64,000 bases of DNA from Echinostoma caproni (Eukaryota; Platyhelminthes; Trematoda; Plagiorchiida; Echinostomatidae), in assembly GCA_900618425.1 (NCBI GenBank), contig UZAN01039525.1, positions 75,961 to 139,960 of the forward strand. Direction: 5' to 3'. The position numbers and the translations under genes are program-made. A model generated the notes under the pieces. It was not told the DNA's origin. It made no database searches and worked only from the letters and a program-made list of their open reading frames with translations. Of this stretch, positions 24,801-37,650 are shown one piece after another; position 1 is the first letter of the stretch; each line of letters starts with the position of its first letter.

Positions 24801-27800
24801 ACGAAATTAGGGAAAACAGTTTGTTCAAAGTGTTATAACTCACTGTTGACGTTTTCTCTCCATTTCCGACAATACAATTAAAAAATGCATAGTTTTGGTT
24901 CACTTTTCAATGCAATTCGGTGCAACTGAGTGTCGGCCATGTACCACAATCTCTTAATCGACCGAGATAATTAGTCTGAGCATATACAAAGTCCGATTGA
25001 AATAAAGTCAGAATTAACCACAAGAAAGCTTTCATTAATAAAACAACCGAGTTTTGTGCGTTTTCATGAATTGAACTCAACCGTATTTCTCATTTATTCA
25101 AATGGGATCGCTGGTGGAATCCGTTCCAGGATGGAAGAAATAACCTATCACTGCATATTACACTTCAGGTTTTTGTATAATTATTGATCGTTAGAAAAGT
25201 CAGAGCGAAATATATACGGAGCTCCAAAGAAGAGAATAAAGATTTCAAGATTTACACAACATAATAGTGCATTGACGGTGTTCATTAGATCGGCTGTTGG
25301 TAATATAATGAAGAGCAATATTATTGAGCTCATATAGCTTAAAATGGCCTCGGGAGTAACTGAGATTTTACTATAACTTGACTGTTTACTTACGTGAGCA
25401 AATTAAACCAAGAAGAACCGGATCATCAATCTGTGCGACTAAGCTATGATTTCGCTTGACATCAGTAAATCTTTCCCTTTTCTTTGAAAAGAAAAAATCT
25501 TCCCGCACCGAATTCATAGATAAACAATTATAACGTAACAGCTTTTTACTCACCGCTTGTTGTTGCTTATTAAAAATGGCATGAAACCGATATGTCAGTG
25601 CTCCTTTTAGTCTACTGTAAATTTTTAAGGCTTAAACCTCTCAACGTAGTAAATTTCTATTTATAATTATCTGAATTTATTATCCACATAGATATTTATA
25701 TTCATATGTTGCTATTTGAAAAGTTTACTTACCACGTGTTCGAACGCGATTGTCAAGTCAGCTAAGGTTTGGTACGTTCATAGCTGTTTTATATATTTAT
25801 ATTCTGTTTTTCCCAATAATTGTATCCGAACTAGTTTCTTTGCTACTTTTTTGATCATATTTGTCTAGCGTTGCATCGCGTTCGTTTGGAAGAAACGTTC
25901 CGCTGTACGAATCACGCTGAGATATGACCAAATCGGATGTGTTCGGGTGTGCGAGGATAGCAATTTGCGAAACAACTGCTGGTAAATTGAGGGATAGACG
26001 AAAAATCATGACATTGTCGAACATCAATCATAAAGAATATACATTATATTTCGGTGAGATCCCATTCTGAACAATATATATTTTTTAACATTCGCACAGT
26101 TATGGGATTTCTGTCTTTTTAGACATACCTTGTCAATCCATTTGTTCAGTATTATAAAACAGTAATCACTGGATGGAGCAGCATGGTGTGGTAAAAACTA
26201 CTAATTAAACGTGTTCCGCCCATTAAGCTTATTGTTGTTTTAAAGAAAAATGTATCCAAAACTTAATCCTATATTTTAAATTATCATTTATTGAAGCTTT
26301 CATGAATGATGGGAAAATTATTCAGCAACTTAAATCAGAAACGGAACTGTGATGGTTACAATTGGTTCACGTGTTTTTTAGCGGGTTGTTTGTGTGGCGT
26401 ATTATCCCGTAAAATGTTACCACACATTATCAAGTATGGTCTGTCGTTCTATGAGGTTAGCTTGCCTTGCCTAACAGTAACTGATCAACATGTCCTGTAA
26501 ATTAAAAGCGCAATGCAACAGGTCACGCTACTTTGTTTAAAAGTTCTCATTTCCCGAAAGGTAGACATTGTCGCCATCCGCCGTATCTGCCAATCAGTTG
26601 GAGACAACTAGGCATCTATTCAATTATCTGATGTATCATTGCAAATGTCCCAGCAAGTGCCAATCAAACTTTAGGCTTTTATAAAATGCTGTCATGCTCT
26701 GATCGGAACAGTGACTGGAATTCCCGAGATGCTCGTTGAAATTCCGCCCTACGCAAAATGCACGGCTGATTTTAAAATGCATTGCTAAAATCGTCTTTTT
26801 ATTGATGCGGGTGATGTTAGTGATAAAACAAAAATGATTTACAGAGTAGTAGAATGAATTAATTTTCGGCTGGCACCCATTCACAAAAAGCCAGGCAAAA
26901 CAAATGAGTCGAAGATTTGTCATTTAGAGTTTCATTTTCTACAAAAACATTGAAAAATATCAGGGCGAATCAAATTATCCGTTTCGTTAACATTTACCTT
27001 ATTTGTGTTAGTATTTGGTCCATGCGGTTGCTAGGTGGTCTTGCAATCTATTGTTGGTCCGTACGAACATAAAGTCACCGAAACAGAACGACGTTTCACT
27101 CATAACATTGGAGCCAAAATTAAGCTGTGGAATGCTACAGCAACAACTTAATTGTGGTTTTTTCTTCCCCTCGTTTTCGCCTAACAGCTGCAGGACGGAC
27201 TGGAGCTGTGGAGATTTTTATAATGAAACTGAGAAGCAAAATAGGAGCAAAGCACATGACACAGCAGTATTTTACTCCAAATTGCAGAAAGTCCTGAGGG
27301 AACACGTTTTTGTTTTACAGTAACAGTAATAAATTATGAAAGGAACCGAACGTATTGCCATTTCATACTGTCTTATTTTTATGGGTACATTCTTTGTAGT
27401 TTCCGATTCAGATGTTGAAAGCATTTACACATCTGACAAATCACTCCAGCCTGTGAATCGATTGTAGAAGCAGATATGCAGTAGTACAACGGAGTGACCC
27501 TGCCCACCCGCACTAACTTATCCGGAACAGATAAAAGTTTTCCGCGCCGACTTACGGATTATTCCATGGGAAGAGAGTGATAAAATAGCACACACCGCGA
27601 ATGGATCCGGTAGTATTACTGTCAGCACTAATTGATGTTAAATTATTGATGACCACAACGTTAATAATGATAAAATGAAAATAAACGCAGTTTATTTTAT
27701 CAAAAAGGAATTAGCTTTCCGATAAATACATTATTTATAATTTTGTGCTTAATATAGGACTGGAGTCCACAAACGGTTTTAGTACAATTTGCACCGGTTC

Positions 27801-29690
27801 AGCGGTTTGAATAACTCATCGCCAATTACTTCGTTTATTCATTTATCTCTTTAATGTTTTTGTCGCTTTCCGTTACTTTGTTTCCCGAAGCTTTAAGGAT
27901 CAGAATTCAGGATAATTGCAGTGATGGTAACCTCCTCATTGTGTACGAATACAAATGTTGGCCTTGTGAAATTTAATTATTTCCCGATAGTAGCTTCTCA
28001 ATACCTATCCCGTTGATCGTATTATTAGGAATTCGGCGTATTTAGCAGAATTTTGATATCCACTAAAAAAATGCTGATATAATGTACTTGGAAGATGAAC
28101 TATCATAAAAACCATTGAAACCATTGATACTGTTACCTGGGAGGATAAAACATCCTAACGTGACGTTTCATAATGAAACCTTACAAGTCACACGTTCCGT
28201 GAGATCACTGAGTGCTCTTTTGCTTTTCAAATGCGTAATAATTCTCCGATTTCTTTCAAATCGATATGCCAAAATAAGATTTCAACCACAAATAACATTT
28301 ATATTCATAGCGAGAAAAATATAGATTTTAACCGTTAATTGCAAAACAACAGAAACAACCAAGGCAGAATAGCTGCATGTGAGCTAGGTGGCAGATTGGA
28401 ATGGATTGTGAAGTTTCCCTTCTGGGATCTTCAAGAGATTTGTCATTTAGGTTCTATATGACGGACAACGAACTGGGTAAAATGAAAATGAATAATGCCA
28501 GGGATTATGTTGGCTGAAGTTTTAAGAAAGAGAGAGCTGCACTGTTAAGTGCGATAACTCTTTCTGCATTGGATCCCCAGGTTCAACCTACATAGGCGAA
28601 TTCCCTTGGTTTAAACTTATGATCAGTTGCTCTTGCGAATACGCCCACGGCAACTGCAATCGCGCAAGATTAGGTCTTCAACGTTACGCATATGATAACA
28701 TGAAAATCCGAGTTTGTTTGCACTGCTGCCTTGAAGCTCAACTGGTTCAGCGTGCGTTATAGCGAGGCCAAGGTAGACCCCCACCCAAGGTGATTGATCT
28801 TTTTGGAATTCTGCTCCTTTGGCCTTTCGTAATCAACCTTAAAACATAATGAACATTTTGGTCTCCTGGTGAATAAATGAAGTTGCAAAATACGCAACTT
28901 GTTGTACAATGACTGCTGCTTTTTAAGGTGATCAACTTGGCGATTTTTAGAACTGTCGGGTAGAGTAAATCAAATAAATCTCTTCATTCACCCGAAAAAT
29001 TTGCACTTATGCAGGACGATATTGTGCAAATACCTGTGTGAATCAACGGGATATGCCAATGCCTTGTCTTACAAATTAAGAGACCATAAATCTTAACAGC
29101 TGTTGATTCTAATACGGAATACACAGTTTGAAGGGTCTATCAAATTTGTAGGATGTTTCAGGTGTACCAATTCAATCGAAGAAAGCGGTTAGTAGATTGT
29201 GGGTGATTCGAATAAAATCCATATGTTGAATACACGGGAATTGCAATAGGACAAACGGGCGTTATGGTGCGGTCTAGTTTGCCAATTACTGTCTTATGCC
29301 GCTGAGTGATGGGTTCGGTCATGTGTCGTCATGAGACTGAATTCGAACCGTGACCATGGAAATTGAAGTCTACTGATAAATCACTTTTGGAAAAAGACAT
29401 TGAAACAATGCATAACAATTAAGCTCAACGTGCAAATGATATGATGTTGATTAACCACGAAGAAGTCAGGAATCGGTGTCTGTACCTGGAGCCCAACCAA
29501 CAAGGTGACGTTTCACTGTAATTTGTTAACGTTCACTGGGCAGTGCGACAGCCGACTCCACACACTGCGGATGTTTATGTCGTATACTGCATCTCTTTCA
29601 ATGGCGGTTCCATCCGTTTATTGATCCATAATTTCCTCTTCTCATTAGACTTATTTTTTATTCTATGACCGTTTTCATTTTACATAAACA
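21891..29690. other. Long gene-free AT-rich stretch
   Basis: Nearly 8 kb in which I recognise no gene, transposon or RNA. ORFs on both strands are under about 105 codons and low in recognisable motifs. It may be intron or intergenic DNA. Confidence 0.45.
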
Positions 29691-31890
29691 GAAGAAAGAC
29701 GGGCAAGTTCAGCAACGGGCTGTGGCCAGATTGGTTCGAAAATGATTGCACTTCCAACAAATTATCGGAAAACGATTTTATGTCCAATTGGTTTGAGATG
29801 GCTTGACATACGACCACATCATCACCATAGTTGAAGGTTTTGGCTGATGGGATTGAAGGTTAGTCACTGATGAAAGTCGAAAATAGGTAGTGGAAAAGCA
29901 CAGCAACCTGAAGGACTCCAGAAATATTCACCAACTGTTTTGAAGTAGTGCAATTTGCTTTGAGTCCTTCCTAGGAAGTAACCTTTCAACCATGACAACA
30001 AGTTGGTGGGGCAACCGAATGAACCTAACTTTTTCAGGGGAAGAGATAGNGAAAGCCGAGGAATAGTCAATGAAAACATAACAAACCGACTTTTGAGAAC
30101 TGTCTAACGGTTTACAAATAAAGTGCATCATTGAAGAGACGGCATCCAAAGTGCATCGATTTGGCTTGTACGCACACTGGAGTGGGTCATCACGAACAGT
30201 AATACCAGATTGCAAGCGGGTGAGAATAGCGCGCTCTGCAAGTTTAAGTCTAGAGGAGGTGATGGTGATAGGACCAAATCGTTTAGATAAAGTGCAAGAT
30301 GAAGAGAATTTAGGATTGGGAACAACAATGATCGGTCTCCGGGAATCCGGAATCGAACAAGTGTAAATTGATTGGTTAATAAGGGCCGTAAACATCTCTG
30401 TGACTAAACCAGCGCCATATTTGAGCAATGCCGAAGATAAACCATCGGGGCAAACTGCGTTCGTGGTTTTCATAGTTTTAAGAAGATGATAGACCTCTTC
30501 ATGGGTGACGGGGTCTATGGTAGATTGGTGATATGTGGGGTACGCAGACAGGAGATCATTCAAAAGGTAAATGAATGCACCATCGAGGCTGTCTACGTCA
30601 ATAATTTTGTTCTTCTGTCCGTAGAGCAATCTGATCCCTTGCCATAGCCGTCTTCCATCTCCAGCTTCCAGAACTTGCTTTGTAAATAAAGCATTCAGTC
30701 TTTTGATCTCTGCCCTGATTTGCAGAGTGAGTTGTTTGACAGTGGCTGTTTAATGTACCTTGAACGCTATTTCTTTTTGTCTTTTAAGAGGAGAGCTCGG
30801 AGAGCACATTCTGCCAGTGTGAATAAAAGCTGTCTCCATAGGACAGCATAGATTGAAAATCGCGTTGGCTGTTACTGTAAAATGCTCAACAGAACAGGGA
30901 GACTGTTAAACGGAAAAACACGAGAATATCACAGCAACAGATTTTCTCAGGAGGAGTCTATCTGCTGAAAGGTTCCGAATTTTTATGTTCATTTGTTTCG
31001 TTTGAATAAAAGCGGGTTATGCTAACCGAGAGTAAACTTTTGGTCTAAGACATAGGAGACAGTGGTCAGTAAACGAAATCGGCGCTCTCAGTTTGAGAAA
31101 GAAGATATTAGGTTGATTTATAATAAGCTTGTCTAAAATAGCATTTGCTCTGTTTGCAGTTAAAGACAGATCTGACAAACCGAAAGAAAGTAAAGATTGG
31201 GTTGACCCTAAATAAAATTACCGACAATTAAAATTAAATTATCGTCCATTAAAGGAGCGATGAATGAATCGTGGAAAGAACTAATTTCAGTTTGGGAGCA
31301 AGAAGGGGTAATGCATAGATTTGTGATAACTGTGCTCCTATAACGGGAAAACCTAAGAGGAGAAAAAAACGTTTCGGACTTGCCGCATCAACTGGAGTTA
31401 ATGTAGGCTATTAAATCGCCTCCGGACATCTTTTTGCTTCTTTCTATGTCTTGTCGAGAAGTTGCAAACCTTGGTATGTTGACCAGCGAATCGTCTGTTT
31501 TCGTTGAGCCACGATTCCTGTATGCATATCACACACGTGTTTGTGTGCACGCGATGAGTTAATAGACCCGTGAGTTCAGCCAGTTTGCTAAACAGTGGGC
31601 GAATATTGGAATTGATTAATGACAGAACCGTCATCTTCACGGGAGTAATGCTTGCGAGGGCAGTCTGCCACCCGGCATGCTTTCGTTTCTTGCTTCCAGC
31701 AGAATAGCCAGTTAAGGGCAGAAACATGTGAATTGGATAATACAGAGGAATAATAAATATCCTTAAGACGTAGTAATAATTCCATGGGATACAAATGTCG
31801 AGAGAACATGGTAGAAACCGAGTAATAAATTCCAATGCAACAGTGGACACAAACAGCGCAGCCAACTGGAGGGCTCCATGCTGCATTCAA
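29690..31890 (-). pseudogene. CR1-like LINE with EN and RT, broken
   Basis: A non-LTR retrotransposon read right to left. The N-terminal endonuclease begins near 31625 (LINSNIRPLFSKLAELTG, then a VICIQESWL-like motif with the catalytic Glu). An IVGNF segment (about 31235-31250) corresponds to the usual VGDFN motif, and FTDHCLL (about 31060) ends the domain. A linker (about 30620-31000) precedes the RT: a GPD-like start altered to CPDGLSSALLKYGAG, then IPDSRRPIIVVPNPK, block A FIDYSSAF (30051-30071, intact Asp) and YGDD (29818-29829, where YADD is usual). Frameshifts split it near 30050 and within EN and linker. Similarity stops near 29705, before the PSKC region, so the 3' end is lost. It is the same broad family as the 13.9-kb copy. 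Confidence 0.85.
30050..30050. other. Single ambiguous base
   Basis: One N, directly beside the RT block A of the LINE. It may hide or create the local frame change. Confidence 0.9.
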
Positions 31891-34800
31891 TTTTTAAGTT
31901 AATATATGTTTCAAATACGTTTAACCGGTTCTTGATTTATTACAACATCAATATAATGGAACATTGTAGGTATTGGTGTAGACAATAAAACCCAGTTTTT
32001 TGTATCATCTTGGTTTCCCTATGAAAAGGATCAAGAAGAAAGCACTTGTATCAATGGCAAACAAGAGTCAGATTGCAAATCAAGAGTTTGCTATGATAAT
32101 TACGTTCTCCTGGTTGTATTCTAGTCAATACTCTGATTGCAACTAACTAACGACTGATGTTCAACATGATAATTCCGTTGATTTCACTTTACCGAACTGA
32201 CTCTGCATCATCCTCTGGTTTCTAAGTCTGCATGATAAAAGAGCCCTACCTTCACCTTGTTTACTGTAACTGCAGTTTATTATATTCACACGTTTTTGCA
32301 AACCAACCAGCTAAATAGCATGTTTTATGGTCTTTTGATCTCTTTCCAAGTGATAACATTCATTCCAAAATTCCTTAAACCACATGAATGTGCTTGTGCG
32401 TGGGCAGCTGAAATGACGTATTAATTATTGTTCGTTCAAATTAGCTGGAATCTATGGGAAAGGAAGGTAAGCAGATTGCATTACTTTCCATCTGAAGAGA
32501 TAAATCTGGTTCTGTTTAAGTCTAAAGAAATCAATATAGTCTGCTCTAACGAATCAGATGTCTCCAACAACAAAATCGATTTAAACAGCTGACATCAGGG
32601 CTCAGTGAGGCGGAATCAAGTTTTTAGCAAAGGAGGTCTCATATGTTGTCACAAGGTACAACCCGCCGAAATAAGTTTTGCTTTTTGTGAGAGGATGCTT
32701 CCCAGTATTTCTAATCAAGTATATCTGCTACAGGTTAATGGATTCTATTAAATGATCCATTGGTTGTTTGAAGCAGAGGAGACTGTGCAATTATACTGTT
32801 TGTATTTCAACTATTCTATTGCAGAAACTTATTTTGTGATGCTCATGATTAGGACGCACTTCTGACTGGAATGCCACGGGTTTCACTTGGTAATTGTAGA
32901 AACAGTTTTATGGATATATTTGCATTTCATAGTTGGCCACGCACAGAATAGAAGAAAATAAAACGGGTTCTAAATCTTTTCCTGTGAAAGTGGACAAAAG
33001 GTACAATGCATCCTTTCTTTTCTTTCCAACTCATCAAGCTTACGCATTATGTTTGCATCCACACACGTGGATTTGACTGGTGAACTTTCACGTATGTGTG
33101 TGTGTGTGGGGGGGGGGGGNAAAACCTTCATCCCAGGCTCTAAAGTCGACGAACAACGAATCAGTGCATTACCTTGATCTTTGCGAGTAGAATTGCAAGT
33201 TCGTGCAAATTCAATATCAACTAGTTTGCTCATTATTTTGGATGGGTGGTTTTTTCACTGAGTGTGTCCCTCGAGTTTTTCGTTTCTACCTGATACTACG
33301 CTGACAAGCTGCGTCTGAAAAAAGCCTAGCTTACTGGAAAGCCAAACTTGCAGAAAATAAACGAAATAGACTATAGTTTCAGGGTATCTGAAATGCTTGA
33401 AAAAGTGTGATCAAGACAATAAACCATTGCTCTAGTAACACACAATTCGCATCGCCAAAGCTAAATTATTATCCTCAAAGAATAATGTATACCTCAATGG
33501 AGGTCAATTTGTACCTGTCCCATGAATGTTTTGCATACATATTTCTCAACAGCCTAAAACATGGAAGAAAACAATTGAGTTGGACGTAGAACGACAATAC
33601 GTACAGTAAGTCAACGCAGTCCGGGTGGGAACCGCTGAAGAAACAAGAACTGGTTCAAAATCACCTCCAACCTTTGCGCAACCACAAAAAATAGAATTCC
33701 TTTTGGTTCAGTCAAAATCGTCCCAAGTTTCACGCTCATTTAGTTGATATTATTTAAAACTCTTGAAAGTAACGGAAGCATCCAAAATTAGGTTCTTCTA
33801 AACGGGTTCCGATATGATGGTATGCACATATCAGACCTACATGCAAGCTATCTATATTGAATAATTAATTTCAACAGCGCATTATCCCTGCTCTTTATCT
33901 TATTGATCCCATTCATTCCCGTTCAAATGCGCGCGCACACACAAACGCTTCCACACAATAACACCAGTCTATCTGAACTCGATCACACAACCAAAATGGC
34001 ATACCTTTCTCCCCCACCATTACCCCGAGAGAGGAACCGGTAACGTGTTTTTTGTATGCATACATATTTATACATGCCACATAATGCGATTCCGATCCGT
34101 CAAAACTGGTGGTTTTATCTTCACATGCACGAACAGGAGTGACATGAAAATGAATTATCAAAAACAATCGTATGCTAGGAATTTCGTTTAACGCTCGCGC
34201 ACGGGTATATATTTAAAACTAATACTCTGAAAGCGAATAGTTTATAATAAGTAATAATAATAATAATAGAATAAACGTTTGCTGTCTGATGACATGGTAT
34301 ACATAGTTTTCACTTTTATCCAGAATGAAAGTCGTGCTTATTTTTATTAAGATCAGCGTCACATCTTAAAAGATATTATTAAATGGTTTCCTCTGACTGA
34401 CCAATCACACTATCTTCTAAAACATTTCAACTCTGAATGCATTTTGTCCTGTTCAGTCTATATGAATAGGGTACGGTTACAGCATCCCATGAATGCTAAA
34501 CAAATTGGCTAGGATATTTGTGGCAGAAAGAAGTGTAACTGCTTTCACTTTCCGATGTGATTTTCAACCGAGTTATCCATTAGCCCTGCAGTCAGCAATC
34601 ATTTACTTTGGGATAAAGGTTTTGGTTCATTTTGGTTCGGAGTTGCTTGACAGTTTCAAAAACTTTATTTTGCATTTGATGTTGGTATTTTTAAACGGTT
34701 ATCTTCTACAAATGCTGCAATGGAACAATTCGTCTTCAAATATTTTGTGATTCAGTTTATCACACTTTGAAATTGCACAATCGTTTGTTTCTGCGTCAAT

Positions 34801-35141
34801 GTGGGTAAATGTCCACAACTCACTTTAGAAATGAGAAACCTCGAACCTGGTCACACGTAACAAGCCAAACTGAACTGTAATGTAATTGTTCGTAAATCAT
34901 ACGACGCTTCAGGTTTGTGAAAGGACACCGTTCATCCAGACCAGTCCAATTCTCTTAGACATTACTATCAGGTTTCCATATAAAAAAAGTTGATCATTTC
35001 GAATAATGTCTTTGTTGGTCGGCACATACAGCACACACATATTTATGCACAAAGAGTAAACATGAGAAGCGATGAATTACCTACATTTGCACATAAGATG
35101 CCCAAGGAGTTGTTTTGTTTCGATACTAATTTAGTAGTCAG
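31891..35141. other. Gene-free stretch, GT/G simple repeat
   Basis: A (GT)n-(G)n tract with one N lies at about 33093-33120. A (TAA)n tract lies at about 34248-34268. No supported gene. Confidence 0.5.
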
Positions 35142-36094
35142 GTCAAGTCAAGTCAAGTAAAGCTTTATGTACCCAGTAGGATTAATTTTCAGCATTTTCG
35201 ACAAATTACAGTGGGGAGAACGTTAAGCATTATAAAAGAAGAAATATACATTTACCAAATGAAAACAAACGGATTAGATAAAATCCTAATGTGACGGATT
35301 ATTATTCAAGTCAGTAATAATATTTCCTCGGTTGATCAAGATGCGAGCAAAATAAGGGAACATGCTGTTTTTGTTTGTGGTGGTGCGTGCACGAAGAACT
35401 CGAATTTGGGAACGGGCACTCGGATGGGACACCGATCGATTCAGATGGGATTGCAGGCAGTGTTGTTCATTAGACAGGATATGGCTGATAAATCGATCAC
35501 ATGAATCAAAATGCTTGCTCACAATAAAGTCAACCAAAACGGTCTTTGAAATACTGCTGCAACGAAAAAGAAGTTTAAGAGGTCTGGAAAGGAGAATAAA
35601 GTATTTCTCCTTCAGACCAGGATAATATCGAAAGGAACAGCATAACCAATGTGGAAGAATGCATGCAGTCACAAATTCAAGAACTACGTTTAAGAGAACG
35701 CCGAGCTTTTTAACTCTATAAGAGTAGAAGGATAGGCTACGAAGTCTAATATAAATGTTTTCAAAATGTTTGAACCAAGAACGATTGTGTAACAAAGTGA
35801 CCCTAAGGTATTTCACAGAGTTATCTTTGGGGATGGTATTACTATTAACAGATAGTTTAGGCTGATTACTCACAACGGTTTGATAATGGCTACCGGTTTT
35901 GAGGCTAAAAAAACATCCAGACAAGTAACTACATTTAGCATAAAATATCTGGGAGTTGACCCACTAAAAATGTTTTTTAGACAATTTTGAAGTTGACAGA
36001 AATAATCAAGATCAGTCGAAGGACAGTTGGCCATCACGTGATCAGCATACTTGCAAGCGATAAACATGGGAGAGAAGGGAAGGTCCTTCATATA

Positions 36095-37039
36095 CAGTAC
36101 TGGCCGATTGTGATATTTTTGTGATATTTTCTTTATGATCGAAGGGAGTTTCATTATATTTATCACCCATATTATTGCTTTAGGTATAGAAAATAATTTA
36201 TATCTTGTCTACTTCGATGTACGTAGTTTCTGGGCTGCATGATTGTCAATTAAACGTACCTGACCTTGAGTGCGAAGAATAAATGATCTGAACATGAGAA
36301 TCGCAAACTGTATCAAATATGACAACGCAGTATTTTCTAATAAGAATGACTCAAGAATTATCCAAAATTATTACTGTCTGGAAAATTTATCGTTTTTCAG
36401 AATAACGCTCCCTGTCACGAGAGATTAGTAAATTTATCTAGTTAAGTAGTCTGGTTCAACTATTATTTGTCTTCAGACTTCAGAAAAGATGCGTGACTCT
36501 AAGGTCCAGTTCATGCAACGTCCTCCTAATATCCCGGATCTCAAAGTGATTGAAAATCTGTTTTCTGTTTTGAAAAGATAGGTCAATGTGCTACCTATGC
36601 ATTGGACCTTGCAGGCAAAAGTGCGATACGTAATGGAGCACAACATAGAAAATGACTTCATAACAAAGTTGGTGGGTTTGACACGGAAGAAACTCAAAAA
36701 CAAAAACAGACTAATCGACTACTAGTGTATACAAACTTTACATCTTCTTTATTATTATTGTTAATTTGTTGTTAATAAAAACTGTTCCATTCTCTTTAGT
36801 TACCTCTTAACTCATCATGGTCTAGGTCAATCACTACTGACGAAATGAGAGTATCCGCTACATGCTGAACCATTCCATCTTCTGAGTTTAAACGAATCAG
36901 GAAAATCACGGATATAAAGACTCTCCAAGATTTGTTTATTATTAGTTTTGAAAAGCATTTACTTAAGTATAAATGCTGTTGCCCATACGAACCGACAAGT
37001 GTTTCAAAGGGACCTGTTGCTTCAGTTTCGATTAGACCG
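36095..37039 (+). mobile_element. Decayed Tc1/mariner element inside a LINE
   Basis: The left end begins CAGTACTGGCCGATTGTGA, typical of Tc1-like termini, directly after TA (36093-36094). The right end, read inward, begins CGGTCTAATCGAAACTGA beside TA (37040-37041). I count about 11 of 18 matching positions between the ends, allowing one gap. The plus strand holds a transposase remnant: QNNAPCH (36398-36418, where QDNAPCH with the second catalytic Asp is usual) and, in another frame, PDLKVIENLFSVLKR (within 36489-36725), which matches the motif around the third acidic residue. The 5' part of the transposase is largely missing. At 945 bp it is shorter than usual full-length elements. Confidence 0.75.
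36489..36725 (+). pseudogene. Tc1-like transposase C-terminal fragment
   Basis: A 79-codon interval including the stop, with one internal stop after the LKR motif. It reads PDLKVIENLFSVLKR, equivalent to the family's SPDLNPIEN-W--LK motif that carries the last residue of the DD34E triad. The rest is a basic C-terminal tail ending KKLKNKNRLIDY. It is out of frame with the QNNAPCH motif upstream, so the gene is broken. Tc1 transposases cut and paste at TA sites. No activity is expected here. Confidence 0.75.
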
Positions 37040-37650
37040 TACAATGAAAAAAGAAATGGAGACAAAATTGCACCCTGAAAAACGCCAGAGGTAATTTCTA
37101 ACAGGGAGGAAAATTTACCGTTACAAAGGTGTATTGCGTCCGATGAGTGAAGTAATTAACTAGTAGATTTACAAAATTAGGTGCCAGACCACAATCCGGA
37201 AGAGGTTGTATGAGAATGCCGCGGTCAAAGGATAGGAAAGCATTGGCATAATCAAGGAAATTTAAACGGATAATGCCAGCCCCTTTATCCAATAAAGATG
37301 AAACGGAGTGAACAACGTGAGCAACAGCATCAAGAGTGGAAAGCGAATGTCTGTAAACAAACTGAATAGGGTCTTGGGTAACAGATAAAAGGGTCAGCTG
37401 GTTAAGAAGGACTTTTGCAAAAACTTTCAATAATACTGATGTGCAGGCAATCGGTCGATATTTGGAAGATCCTTTTCTGGGACTTGGTGTTATCCGAGCA
37501 GCTCTCTCCAACAACCCGAGATGCTGTCGGATGACATACACAAGGTGAACCACTCGGAAATAGATGAAGCAAAATGTTCAGTATACTCTTTCAGCATGAA
37601 GGGAACAGTGAATCAGGGCCATGCGTTCAGTAGCAGTGGTTAATTATTCA

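Larger units (their letters stand above)
35142..37650 (-). pseudogene. LINE RT remnant of a second family, split
   Basis: Minus-strand reverse transcriptase in two parts, 37650-37040 and 36094-35142, separated by a Tc1-like insertion. The upstream part shows a GPDSLFPS-like start near 37620, an AARITPSPRKGSSKYRPIAC fingers motif (about 37430-37500), block A reading LDYANAFLS (about 37240) and SGVFQGAILSPFLFSLY ending at the insertion. The downstream part starts with DLPFSP, has the catalytic box YADH instead of YADD (36038-36049), and continues to the C-terminal end near 35286. The 3' tail is a TCAAG-type tandem repeat on the plus strand (35142-35160). The loss of a catalytic Asp and the insertion make it inactive. 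Family: CR1/Jockey-like, distinct from the 13.9- and 29.7-kb copies. Confidence 0.85.

Noticed and set aside
29275..29370. B-box-like motifs on both strands
   Set aside because: No properly spaced A box and no shared SINE tail, so too weak to call.
33093..33120. Possible Z-DNA or regulatory GT/G tract
   Set aside because: Ordinary microsatellite that ends in an ambiguous base, with no supporting context.
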